DNA from: Watersipora subatra
Lineage: Eukaryota > Bryozoa > Gymnolaemata > Cheilostomatida > Watersiporidae
DNA: 64,000 bases
Reading direction: 5' to 3'
Assembly: GCF_963576615.1 (NCBI RefSeq)
Contig: NC_088711.1
Span: 36,568,121 to 36,632,120 of the forward strand
Of the stretch, positions 30,501 to 41,703 are shown one piece after another (positions within the stretch are counted from its first letter, which is position 1; each line of letters starts with the position of its first letter). The position numbers were made by a program, and so were the translations under genes. The notes beneath the pieces are model-generated. The model saw nothing but the letters and a program-made list of their open reading frames with translations. It was not told where the DNA came from and made no database searches.

Positions 30501-31383
30501 ACAGGGTAAAGTCTTCACAAAATAGAACTACCATGTCTTATATATAAAACAGGGTTAAGACTTCACATAATAGAACTACCATGTCTTATATATACAACAG
30601 GGTAAAGACTTCACATAATAGAACTACCATGTCTTATATATAAAACAGGGTTAAGACTTCACATAATAGAACTACCTTGTCTTATATATAAAACAGGGTG
30701 AAGTCTTCACATAATAGAACTACCATGTCTTATATATAAAACAGGGTTAAGACTTCACATAATAGAACTACCATGTCTCATATATACAACAGGGTAAAGT
30801 CTTCACATAATAGAACTACCATGTCTTATATATACAATAGGGTGAAGTCTTCACATAATAGAACTACCATGTCTTATATATAAAACAGGGTTAAGACTTC
30901 ACATAATAGAACTACCATGTCTTATATATACAACAGGGTAAAGTCTTCACATAATAGAACTACCATGTCTTATATATACAACAGGGTAAAGACTTCACAT
31001 AATAGAACTACCATGTCTTATATATAAAACAGGGTTAAGGCTTCACATAATAGAACTACCATGTCTTATATATACAATAGGGTGAAGTCTTCACATAATA
31101 GAACTACCATGTCTTATATATACAACAGGGTTAAGACTTCACATAATAGAACTACCATGTCTTATATATACAACAGGGTTAAGACTTCACATAATAGAAC
31201 TACCATGTCCTATATATACAACAGGGTTAAGACTTCACATAATAGAACTACCATGTCTTATATATAAAACAGGGTGAAGACTTCACATAATAGAACTACC
31301 ATGTCTTATATATACAACAGGATAAAGTCTTCACATAATAGAACTACCATGTCTTATATATAAAACAGGGTTAAGACTTCACA
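24520..31383. repeat. 6,816-bp higher-order repeat, second copy
   Basis: This block directly abuts the first copy and repeats its order of variant units at a constant +6,816 bp offset until about 31,350-31,380. There the next unit pattern stops matching the start of the copy and a different short-period pattern begins. No unit-number change was seen between the two copies at the anchors compared, so the duplication is younger than the other internal duplications. Confidence 0.88.
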
Positions 31384-34300
31384 TAATAGAACTACCATGT
31401 CTTATATATAAAACAGGGTAAAGACTTCACATAATAGAACTACCATGTCTTATATATACAACAGGGTAAAGACTTCACATAATAGAACTACCATGTCTTA
31501 TATATAAAACAGGGTAAAGTCTTCACATAATAGAACTACCATGTCTTATATATACAACAGGGTTAAGACTTCACATAATAGAACTACCATGTCTTATATA
31601 TACAACAGGGTTAAGACTTCACATAATAGAACTACCATGTCTTATATATAAAACAGGGTTAAGACTTCACATAATAGAACTACCATGTCTTATATATACA
31701 ACAGGGTAAAGTCTTCACAAAATAGAACTACCATGTCTTATATATAAAACAGGGTTAAGACTTCACATAATAGAACTACCATGTCTTATATATACAACAG
31801 GGTGAAGACTTCACATAATAGAACTACCATGTCTTATATATACAACAGGGTAAAGACTTCACATAATAGAACTACCATGTCTTATATATACAATAGGGTG
31901 AAGTCTTCACATAATAGAACTACCATGTCTTATATATACAACAGGGTTAAGACTTCACATAATAGAACTACCATGTCTTATATATACAACAGGGTTAAGA
32001 CTTCACATAATAGAACTACCATGTCTTATATATAAAACAGGGTTAAGGCTTCACATAATAGAACTACCATGTCTTATATATACAATAGGGTGAAGTCTTC
32101 ACATAATAGAACTACCATGTCTTATATATACAACAGGGTTAAGACTTCACATAATAGAACTACCATGTCTTATATATACAACAGGGTTAAGACTTCACAT
32201 AATAGAACTACCATGTCTTATATATAAAACAGGGTGAAGACTTCACATAATAGAACTACCATGTCTTATATATACAACAGGATAAAGTCTTCACATAATA
32301 GAACTACCATGTCTTATATATAAAACAGGGTTAAGACTTCACATAATAGAACTACCATGTCTTATATATAAAACAGGGTAAAGACTTCACATAATAGAAC
32401 TACCATGTCTTATATATACAACAGGGTAAAGACTTCACATAATAGAACTACCATGTCTTATATATAAAACAGGGTAAAGTCTTCACATAATAGAACTACC
32501 ATGTCTTATATATACAACAGGGTTAAGACTTCACATAATAGAACTACCATGTCTTATATATAAAACAGGGTAAAGTCTTCACATAATAGAACTACCATGT
32601 CTTATATATACAACAGGGTTAAGACTTCACATAATAGAACTACCATGTCTTATATATAAAACAGGGTTAAGACTTCACATAATAGAACTACCATGTCTTA
32701 TATATACAACAGGGTAAAGTCTTCACAAAATAGAACTACCATGTCTTATATATAAAACAGGGTTAAGACTTCACATAATAGAACTACCATGTCTTATATA
32801 TACAACAGGGTGAAGACTTCACATAATAGAACTACCATGTCTTATATATACAACAGGGTAAAGACTTCACATAATAGAACTACCATGTCTTATATATACA
32901 ATAGGGTGAAGTCTTCACATAATAGAACTACCATGTCTTATATATACAACAGGGTTAAGACTTCACATAATAGAACTACCATGTCTTATATATACAACAG
33001 GGTGAAGTCTTCACATAATAGAACTACCATGTCTTATATATAAAACAGGGTTAAGACTTCACATAATAGAACTACCATGTCTTATATATACAACAGGGTA
33101 AAGTCTTCACATAATAGAACTACCATGTCTTATATATAAAACAGGGTTAAGACTTCACATAATAGAACTACCATGTCTTATATATAAAACAGGGTGAAGT
33201 CTTCACATAATAGAACTACCATGTCTTATATATAAAACAGGGTTAAGACTTCACATAATAGAACTACCATGTCTCATATATACAACAGGGTAAAGTCTTC
33301 ACATAATAGAACTACCATGTCTTATATATAAAACAGGGTTAAGACTTCACATAATAGAACTACCATGTCTTATATATACAATAGGGTGAAGTCTTCACAT
33401 AATAGAACTACCATGTCTTATATATACAACAGGGTTAAGACTTCACATAATAGAACTACCATGTCTTATATATACAACAGGGTGAAGTCTTCACATAATA
33501 GAACTACCATGTCTTATATATAAAACAGGGTTAAGACTTCACATAATAGAACTACCATGTCTTATATATACAACAGGGTAAAGTCTTCACATAATAGAAC
33601 TACCATGTCTTATATATAAAACAGGGTTAAGACTTCACATAATAGAACTACCATGTCTTATATATAAAACAGGGTTAAGACTTCACATAATAGAACTACC
33701 ATGTCTTATATATAAAACAGGGTGAAGTCTTCACATAATAGAACTACCATGTCTTATATATAAAACAGGGTTAAGACTTCACATAATAGAACTACCATGT
33801 CTCATATATACAACAGGGTAAAGTCTTCACATAATAGAACTACCATGTCTTATATATAAAACAGGGTTAAGACTTCACATAATAGAACTACCATGTCTTA
33901 TATATACAACAGGGTAAAGTCTTCACATAATAGAACTACCATGTCTTATATATACAACAGGGTAAAGACTTCACATAATAGAACTACCATGTCTTATATA
34001 TACAACAGGGTAAAGTCTTCACATAATAGAACTACCATGTCTTATATATACAACAGGGTAAAGTCTTCACATAATAGAACTACCATGTCTTATATATAAA
34101 ACAGGGTTAAGACTTCACATAATAGAACTACCATGTCTTATATATACAACAGGGTAAAGTCTTCACATAATAGAACTACCATGTCTTATATATACAACAG
34201 GGTAAAGACTTCACATAATAGAACTACCATGTCTTATATATAAAACAGGGTTAAGGCTTCACATAATAGAACTACCATGTCTTATATATACAATAGGGTG

Positions 34301-35960
34301 AAGTCTTCACATAATAGAACTACCATGTCTTATATATACAACAGGGTTAAGACTTCACATAATAGAACTACCATGTCTTATATATACAACAGGGTTAAGA
34401 CTTCACATAATAGAACTACCATGTCCTATATATACAACAGGGTTAAGACTTCACATAATAGAACTACCATGTCTTATATATACAACAGGGTTAAGACTTC
34501 ACATAATAGAACTACCATGTCTTATATATACAACAGGGTTAAGACTTCACATAATAGAACTACCATGTCCTATATATACAACAGGGTGAAGACTTCACAT
34601 AATAGAACTACCATGTCTTATATATACAACAGGATAAAGTCTTCACATAATAGAACTACCATGTCTTATATATAAAACAGGGTGAAGACTTCACATAATA
34701 GAACTACCATGTCTTATATATACAACAGGATAAAGTCTTCACATAATAGAACTACCATGTCTTATATATACAACAGGGTTAAGACTTCACATAATAGAAC
34801 TACCATGTCTTATATATAAAACAGGGTTAAGACTTCACATAATAGAACTACCATGTCTTATATATAAAACAGGGTAAAGACTTCACATAATAGAACTACC
34901 ATGTCTTATATATAAAACAGGATAAAGTCTTCACATAATAGAACTACCATGTCTTATATATAAAACAGGGTTAAGACTTCACATAATAGAACTACCATGT
35001 CTTATATATAAAACAGGGTAAAGACTTCACATAATAGAACTACCATGTCTTATATATACAACAGGGTAAAGACTTCACATAATAGAACTACCATGTCTTA
35101 TATATAAAACAGGGTAAAGTCTTCACATAATAGAACTACCATGTCTTATATATACAACAGGGTTAAGACTTCACATAATAGAACTACCATGTCTTATATA
35201 TACAACAGGGTTAAGACTTCACATAATAGAACTACCATGTCTTATATATAAAACAGGGTTAAGACTTCACATAATAGAACTACCATGTCTTATATATACA
35301 ACAGGGTAAAGTCTTCACAAAATAGAACTACCATGTCTTATATATAAAACAGGGTTAAGACTTCACATAATAGAACTACCATGTCTTATATATACAACAG
35401 GGTGAAGACTTCACATAATAGAACTACCATGTCTTATATATACAACAGGGTAAAGACTTCACATAATAGAACTACCATGTCTTATATATACAACAGGGTG
35501 AAGTCTTCACATAATAGAACTACCATGTCTTATATATACAACAGGGTAAAGTCTTCACAAAATAGAACTACCATGTCTTATATATAAAACAGGGTTAAGA
35601 CTTCACATAATAGAACTACCATGTCTTATATATACAACAGGGTAAAGACTTCACATAATAGAACTACCATGTCTTATATATAAAACAGGGTTAAGACTTC
35701 ACATAATAGAACTACCTTGTCTTATATATAAAACAGGATAAAGTCTTCACATAATAGAACTACCATGTCTTATATATAAAACAGGGTGAAAACGTCACAT
35801 AATAGAACTACCTTGTCTTATATATACAACAGGGTAAAGACTTCACATAATAGAACTACCATGTCTTATATATACAACAGGGTGAAGTCTTCACATAATA
35901 GAACTACCATGTCTTATATATACAACAGGGTAAAGTCTTCACAAAATAGAACTACCATGT
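31321..35960. repeat. Short nested higher-order repeats near the array edge
   Basis: Here the large 142-unit period gives way to smaller ones. A block starting with a GGATAAAGTC unit at 31,321 recurs at 32,281 (+960 bp, 20 units) and 34,921 (+3,600 bp, 75 units). After one added unit the first pair continues at +1,008 bp (31,781 versus 32,789). A further pair at about 33,046 and 33,526 is spaced 480 bp (10 units). The layered sizes suggest repeated local unequal exchange close to the right end of the array. Confidence 0.75.
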
Positions 35961-36788
35961 CTTATATATAAAACAGGGTTAAGACTTCACATAATAGAAC
36001 TACCATGTCTTATATATACAACAGGGTAAAGACTTCACATAATAGAACTACCATGTCTTATATATACAACAGGGTAAAGACTTCACATAATAGAACTACC
36101 ATGTCTTATATATAAAACAGGGTGAAGTCTTCACATAATAGAACTACCATGTCTTATATATAAAACAGGGTGAAAACGTCACATAATAGAACTACCTTGT
36201 CTTATATATACAACAGGGTAAAGACTTCACATAATAGAACTACCATGTCTTATATATAAAACAGGGTGAAGTCTTCACATAATAGAACTACCATGTCTTA
36301 TATATACAACAGGGTAAAGACTTCACATAATAGAACTACCATGTCTTATATATAAAACAGGGTGAAGTCTTCACATAATAGAACTACCATGTCTTATATA
36401 TACAACAGGGTAAAGACTTCACATAATAGAACTACCATGTCTTATATATAAAACAGGGTTAAAACTTCACATAATAGAACTACCATGTCTTATATATAAA
36501 ACAGGGTTAAGACTTCACATAATAGAACTACCATGTCTTATATATACAACAGGGTAAAGTCTTCACATAATAGAACTACCATGTTTTATATATGCAACAG
36601 GGTGAAGTCTTCACATAATAGAACTACCATGTCTTATATAAACAACAAGGTAAAGTCTTCACATAATAGAACTACCATGTCTTATATATACAACAGGGTT
36701 AAGACATCACATAATAGAACTACCATGTCTTATATATACAACAAGATAAAAAGCCCACATACTCCCAGCTATCAGGAGTTGCATTTAC

Positions 36789-36921
36789 CTTCTTCGCTTG
36801 CTACTAAAGGATGCAATTCAGCAGCAGAATTGTCCAACACTGGTTGATCTTTATCGCTTTCCAACTCATCTACTTCTCTGGAATCCTTGTGGAGGTTTAT
36901 ATCAACTTCCTCAGTATCCAT
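36789..36921 (-). CDS. Candidate first coding exon of an unrecognised gene
   Basis: On the minus strand an ATG at 36,921 opens 44 codons plus one base. The start context is good (ACAATGG, A at -3 and G at +4), with an in-frame TGA about 21 bp upstream. The peptide begins MDTEEVDINLHKDSREVDEL and continues acidic and hydrophilic, ending ...HPLVASEE. The exon ends in a strong donor, GAAGAAG|GTAAAT, at 36,788/36,787. Unspliced, the frame would stop five codons later, giving a 49-residue peptide. A plausible acceptor (CCTTCTTTAG) sits 11 bp before the ATG, so a 5' untranslated exon or spliced leader may precede it. I do not recognise the protein and infer no function. The donor lies only about 43 bp from the last 48-bp satellite unit, so the intron would run into the array. 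The alternatives are a chance frame or a decayed gene. The codon pattern, start context and donor together make coding the better reading. Confidence 0.55.
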
Positions 36922-37031
36922 TGTTACGTACCCTAAAGAAGGTCACAAGATCACATGGAATGAAAATAATACAGTTTGGAACACAATTTATTTCACAATT
37001 GTAGCTGGACCACAACTACTTTTAGGTAGCA

Positions 37032-37060
37032 ATAAATACTGTTTAGAAGACAGTATTTAT
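37032..37060. other. Perfect 11-bp hairpin upstream of the minus-strand exon
   Basis: ATAAATACTGT at 37,032-37,042 and ACAGTATTTAT at 37,050-37,060 are exact reverse complements around a 7-base loop. The hairpin lies about 110 bp upstream of the candidate ATG at 36,921, between the exon and the 17-bp minisatellite. It could be a regulatory or RNA structure, or a chance feature of AT-rich DNA. Confidence 0.6.
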
Positions 37061-37096
37061 AAGCTAATGGCAGCAATCAGAAGTCATTTTATGACC

Positions 37097-37488
37097 TACA
37101 GGTTAACACTAACTACAGGTTAACATTGAATATGGGTTAACACTGACTGCAGGTTAATACAGAGAACAGGTTAACACTGTATACAGGTTAACACTGTATA
37201 CAGGTTAACACTGTCTACAGGTTAACAATGACTACAGGTTAACACTGACTACAGGTTAACACTGACTACAGGTTAACACAGACTACAGGTTAATACAGAC
37301 TATAGATTAACACAGACTACTGGTTAACACAGATGACAGATTAACACTGTCTACAGGTAAACAATGACTACAGGTTAACACTGACTGCAGGTTAACACAG
37401 ACTATGGATTAACACTGACTACTGGTTAACACAGTCGACAGATGAACACTGTCTACAGGTTAACAATGACTGCAGGTTAATACAGACG
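37097..37488. repeat. 17-bp minisatellite, about 23 units
   Basis: A tandem repeat with consensus AGGTTAACACTGACTAC, each unit carrying the HpaI-type palindrome GTTAAC. Units vary mainly at the last six bases and at the AACACTG segment (AACAATG, AATACAG). A 102-bp (six-unit) higher-order pattern is visible between about 37,331 and 37,433. It shows no obvious similarity to the 48-bp satellite and lies on the other side of the candidate exon. Confidence 0.93.
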
Positions 37489-37754
37489 TTTGGCTTAAAC
37501 TCTGGACATATTTTATTTTCGTAGATCATATAAATTACTAAGCAAGGCTCTACAATATTGAAAATATGAAAGTATACATTTATTTCTTATCAAGTAGGAA
37601 AAGAGGCAATAACAAGAATACATCTCCAACTAGCGTACCATCAGTTATTATTTTTAAAACAAAGATTTGAATGAATTATAACCTCATGCGTACAAGGCAA
37701 ACAAAAACATAAATTTTGAAATCTCTTCTCTAGAGCAAACGTACGACATGCATA
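37489..37754. other. No recognisable feature
   Basis: AT-rich sequence between the minisatellite and the pogo-like terminus. I see no convincing exon, RNA gene or repeat. Confidence 0.5.
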
Positions 37755-37868
37755 CAGTAAAACCTCTAATTGAACGCCACCTCTATTTGAACGCCACCTC
37801 TATTTGACAGCAACTATGAAAAAAAGGTTGAAAAATAGAACGCAACCCTCTATTTGAACGCCCCTTTG
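37755..37868 (+). mobile_element. pogo/Tigger-like DNA-transposon terminus
   Basis: After a TA dinucleotide the sequence starts CAGTAAAACCTCTAATTG and then repeats the motif TTGAACGCCACCTCTATT in near-tandem form. A third, diverged motif follows after an A-rich GGTTGAAAAATAGAACGC segment. A TA target followed by CAGT is typical of pogo/Tigger-type Tc1/mariner elements, whose ends often carry internal repeats. I found no matching reverse-oriented right end, so this is a fragment or solo end. Assignment rests on the terminal pattern only. Confidence 0.5.
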
Positions 37869-39243
37869 ACAATATTTGATCTTTATGAACCCATAATATC
37901 AAGTGATCAGTAGAAAAGTGCCCACAAAATCATATTAATAATGAATCGTTTACATCAATAACAATCAATTCTCTCGTTGTCCAACTCCAAAGCTTTGCGC
38001 TTTTTTCGTTAAAAATTGGAAAGCAACACCCTAAAAATAATTAATAACTGCATCAAGCTAGTAATAGTTCCTTGTTTGATACTTCGAAGTACATGTACAT
38101 GTTTAAAAACGGTTTAAATTTACAATGAAAGATGAATGATTAGCTGTAGGCCAAAGGCTACGATTGGCGAGCAAAACCTTTACGCATTGAATTTGTGCTA
38201 AATGCAACGCGTAAAAGCTTTGAGCTGCCAAAAAATTGTTCAGCAGTGCAAAAGAAGAGTTGAGGCCAGAAGACACTGTGGAAAGTATTAGACAACCAGA
38301 AGATGTTCGTTCCATCGAAAGCAACAATCAGAATGCTGTTTTCCGAGCAAACAATGCAAATATTTTTGTTTTAAAAACTTTAATTTTTGTTTCTGCATGT
38401 AATGTAAGTATTGTTCGTTTATGTCACTTGTTCATGAATATATATTTGTAGCATTTGATAGATTATCGTTATATAATTTATAAATTTGCAGATTTATACC
38501 ATTTCCTTCGTTTTTTTGTGACGTCATTCCATCGTTGTCTGCCATCTTTATGGACAACTTTTATCGTTAAAAACACGAAGCTTTTGCAATTAATTATTGC
38601 AAACAATGCTTTTGTTTGCAAATTTTTTATTTTAGTATCAAAACACCACCGAAAAATACTATTAATCAAGAGAATGACGATCGTTTTCTACAAAGATGGC
38701 GGCTTTTTCATGGACGAGCGCATTTGCAAACAGGGTGATGACGTCAAAAAAAGATGGATTATTTGATAGCATCATGGCGGTAATCTGACCTTACAATTGT
38801 TCGACGCTCGTAACTTCTCTTCTATTGCACATAAAAAGTTAGTTATGGCTGCAAACTGTAGCAAACATATCAATGAACGCAATGACCTTCTATGCAACAT
38901 TGGTAAATATAGATACAACCTAAAATATGTCTTCAAATTTAGAATAAAATAAACATTGAAAGTGCCAACAAATCGCAGAGCAGGACACAAGTTATAATAT
39001 CGTCGCTGGTTAATTGTAAGCAATAGGTATCTACTGGTAGATATATTTCTCGGGTCCTCAATGCATATTTATTAAACGATCTTTGACAAGTTGGAGGTAA
39101 GTTAGCAAATTTATTGCATCCAAAAGGTTCAATATCGCTTCACTGGAAAGAGAGGGCAAAATATAGGCAACATTCGCTTCGCCCGTAAAAGGGATAAATT
39201 TATCTTCCTAAAGTTTTAACGAGCCATTTGAAAAATACAATGC
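37869..39243. other. Gene-poor stretch with a coding-like scrap and paired CRE motifs
   Basis: No complete gene is visible. A plus-strand frame at about 38,236-38,340 (FSSAKEELRPEDTVESIRQP and following) looks compositionally like coding sequence but has no start or splice context, and may be a transposase relic of the element to its left. Two perfect TGACGTCA palindromes occur at 38,519-38,526 and 38,739-38,746. Each is flanked by a T- or A-run and, at different spacing, an AAAGATGG-type motif, in inverted orientation. This could be a diverged inverted repeat or a regulatory cluster. Confidence 0.3.
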
Positions 39244-39312
39244 CAGCCTCTATTTAAACACTACCTCCAATCGACCGCCATGATAGAGGAAGGGTTGAAA
39301 AATAAAGCGTGT
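39244..39312 (+). mobile_element. Second, diverged copy of the pogo-like terminal motif
   Basis: AGCCTCTATTTAAACACTAC, followed by CTCCAATCGACCGCC, ATGATAGAGGAAGGG and TTGAAAAATAAAGCG, parallels the motif series at 37,780-37,850 in order and orientation, with many substitutions. The same orientation argues against its being the opposite terminal repeat of one element; two related insertions are more likely. Confidence 0.4.
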
Positions 39313-40844
39313 AATAAAATAAATATTTTATCAGACAGCGTTGCTTGAGCTTCAGAGTTGGTGATGTTGAAGTATGTGCTGGTTCTGTACTTCAAATAAC
39401 ATTTATGGCTAAGTGAGATTTAAAACTGATAGCCGAAGCTTAAAAAACTAGCCAAACATATGAATGTACAGCAATAATTGTTTTCCATTCCCAAATCCCT
39501 TTTACGAAAAAAAGACATAGGTTTAAAATTATGTGCTTGAAATTACTTCATGAGTAAAAGCTCATATCTGTTCAATTCAAAAATATGATATGTAGATGAA
39601 AGATTAGAATATACATGTACATGATGGCCTATAACGCAACAGACTCCTCAATTTTCCAAAATAACTTGCAAAGTGTACTGCAAATATGACCAAGACAAGC
39701 TTCAATTTGACAGAGTGCCAAATTTAGTCTTAGAAAAATATATTGATGGTATAAAGAGAACTGAGTCAACCGGTTAATCAGGTTTCATTTATGAGATATA
39801 ATGAACTTTTCAATACTGTATACAAGACTAATTTATCTCTCAACCTGTGCTCAAATGCTTCCCTCACTCTCCAATAATTAAATAACCTTCATTTCCTCTA
39901 CTTAATATTAATAACGCTTGATATTATTAGGCTAAAAACTCATTGAAAATAATGATTTTAGATTTGTCAATAAATAGCAATCAACTATCTGCCATAATAA
40001 AAATCAATGGCAAGAGCTCCACAGTTAAAGCAAAATTACATGTATATTGTGTTGTTATACTATGTAGTTCTATTATCCTGTCCATGTCAGACGGGCTTGA
40101 GGGCTTCTATTAGACAAATTGTCATATATCAGTCTACCTGAACCTATCTTGCTTATTTGCTGCTCTGTGGTTAGCTTTTTTATAGCACTTATTAGCTGAC
40201 TTTGTATGACATCAGTAGCTAGCCTTAGCATGAGAATTGATGTTTGATGCTTCACAACCACTTGAGACTATTAATTTTAGAATCCTTGCAATTGAGTGTT
40301 ACTGCACTAAATGCTGGCATCCTCATATGTCATGATGAACTTAAATGGGAACACGCATCTATTTCCCAATTGCAAAAAATATATATATATGAGCAATCTT
40401 TATTGTGGTAATCAATAGTCATCTTTTATGTTTTGTATCTCTTGAACTATCTATTGTCTCTAGTGATAAGTTTTTCTTAACGCCACTCTCAATTCTCGAC
40501 AACTTGAACAGTCAATGCCTTTACTGAGCTTTTGAGATAATACTGTTAACTACTGAGAGTAAGTAATAAACCATATTGCTCTATTTGAATATGTTGTTGG
40601 CAGCTGAATCATTGTGTGGATAAGTATTCTGCAAATAAACTATGTACCTGGTAAGTGCATCATTATGACTGTCAGACAACTACATCATTCACCTTTGACT
40701 GAAACATGCGTAACATTGTCCCAAACAATCACTTTTTTTTTCAGTAGCTCGTTGTATGGAAATACTACGAAAACAATATACCAATAGGGAATGCAGCCAG
40801 ACCACAGGATAAGCATATAATGCGTACAAGCAGCAAGACGCCTA
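39313..40844. other. No recognisable feature
   Basis: AT-rich intergenic or intronic sequence. A short AT dinucleotide run is at about 40,379-40,391. The longest minus-strand frame (about 62 codons near 40,073-40,261) has no coding signature that I trust. Confidence 0.5.
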
Positions 40845-41703
40845 AAAGATGTCAAAAGATCCGATAATTGAAAAGATCAAAAGAAAACTAGAAACTTCCA
40901 AATTGGAAGAAATCAGTCATGGAAACTGCATCAGCACCGCCTGTGGAAACCACCAAAGGGAAGTGGAAGCAATTAAACCTACCAACCACCTTCACCAGAA
41001 AACCACCAGAGAAACATTAGAGACGAATCAAATGAGTGCACACATATAGATCTGCCACCCCTGTCAAACATGACCTAGATCCCAGGAGTAAGTCACGAGC
41101 TCCACCCTACACGCCGACATCACGTGCCCCAGCTGAAGACTTACGCAAACAAGATATCTTCACAAGCCTGACAGAAAGCATTGAACCTTAATACTCAACC
41201 TACACCCACAGGCTAACCATCCCACATGCCGGAAATCTATAAAAGAGAACAGCTCGAATGACTCAATATCTCTATCCCCATCTCTATCTCCGGTTCTAAC
41301 TTGAGCTCTGCCTCTGGCTCTCTCTCTTTCCAAGGGCCTCCTTGGACGCTTTTCCATCTGCCTGCTGAGGAGCTGCTCTCTCGCTTCTCTACCGATGGAG
41401 CCACCTTCTCCTTCATCGGCTGAGCCTGTTCTACACCACTATCTCAACTGCTGACACTCTCTACATATGGCCTCTCACGACTCTCGTTCGACTGACGAAA
41501 CTCACAGCTGTACAGGACTTATCAACAAGCGTAGACGACCGTTCGAGTCAGGATGTAATTTTTATTAGCTCTTCTGATTGTTTGTCATTAATATTATTGT
41601 TTTAGAATTTTGTTAGTTGTGTATTTCATTGTTTTATTTGTTTTTATGTTTTATTTGTAGAATAAAAAAGTAAGTTTGACTGGTAGATATTAGTATTGCT
41701 TAC
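40845..41703 (+). mobile_element. LTR-like retroelement fragment (tentative)
   Basis: A 66-codon frame from ATG at 40,849 (MSKDPIIEKIKRKLETSKLE, lysine- and glutamate-rich) leads into a block of clearly higher GC and pyrimidine content. That block contains TATAAAAG at 41,238-41,245 and, after a pyrimidine-rich 400 bp, AATAAA at 41,661-41,666. It could be bounded by TGTCAAAC (about 41,070) and GCTTACA (about 41,703), giving the TG...CA ends, internal promoter and polyadenylation signal of a solo LTR. I see no clear target-site duplication, primer-binding site or polypurine tract. A decayed ordinary gene end is the alternative. Confidence 0.3.

Larger units (their letters stand above)
1..36745. 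repeat. 48-bp satellite array, about 765 units
   Basis: A head-to-tail tandem array of a 48-bp, roughly one-third GC unit fills the first 36.7 kb and extends beyond the left edge. Counting from C of CTACC as base 1, each unit holds CTACCATGTC, the 8-bp palindrome TATATATA (bases 12-19), AACAGGG, an imperfect dyad of the form GTGAAG-W-CTTCAC (bases 27-39), then ATAATAGAA. Most variation sits at bases 20 (C/A), 23 (C/T), 29 (A/T/G), 32-34 and 6 (A/T). Unit starts fall at 1 modulo 48 up to about 11,131 and at 0 modulo 48 after it, so the net length change over about 765 units is one base. The last units, from about 36,580, are more diverged, as expected at an array edge. C-to-A at base 20 turns TAC into TAA, so the open frame of one register is cut irregularly; every frame on both strands contains stops. 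I call it non-coding satellite DNA. Confidence 0.97.

Noticed and set aside
555-36675. Dozens of 61-167-codon frames with a 16-residue period (MSYIYNRVK.SHNRTT) as a repeat-protein gene
   Set aside because: The frames exist only because the unit is 48 bp and lacks stops when base 20 is C. The common A variant creates TAA irregularly, no start or splice context recurs, and base changes fall without regard to codon position.
1-36745. CRISPR array
   Set aside because: Units are contiguous with no unique spacers, and the genome is animal-like.
36798-37123. Plus-strand frames of 68-104 codons across the array edge
   Set aside because: They are shadows of the minus-strand exon and its flank; codon composition and splice signals favour the minus strand.
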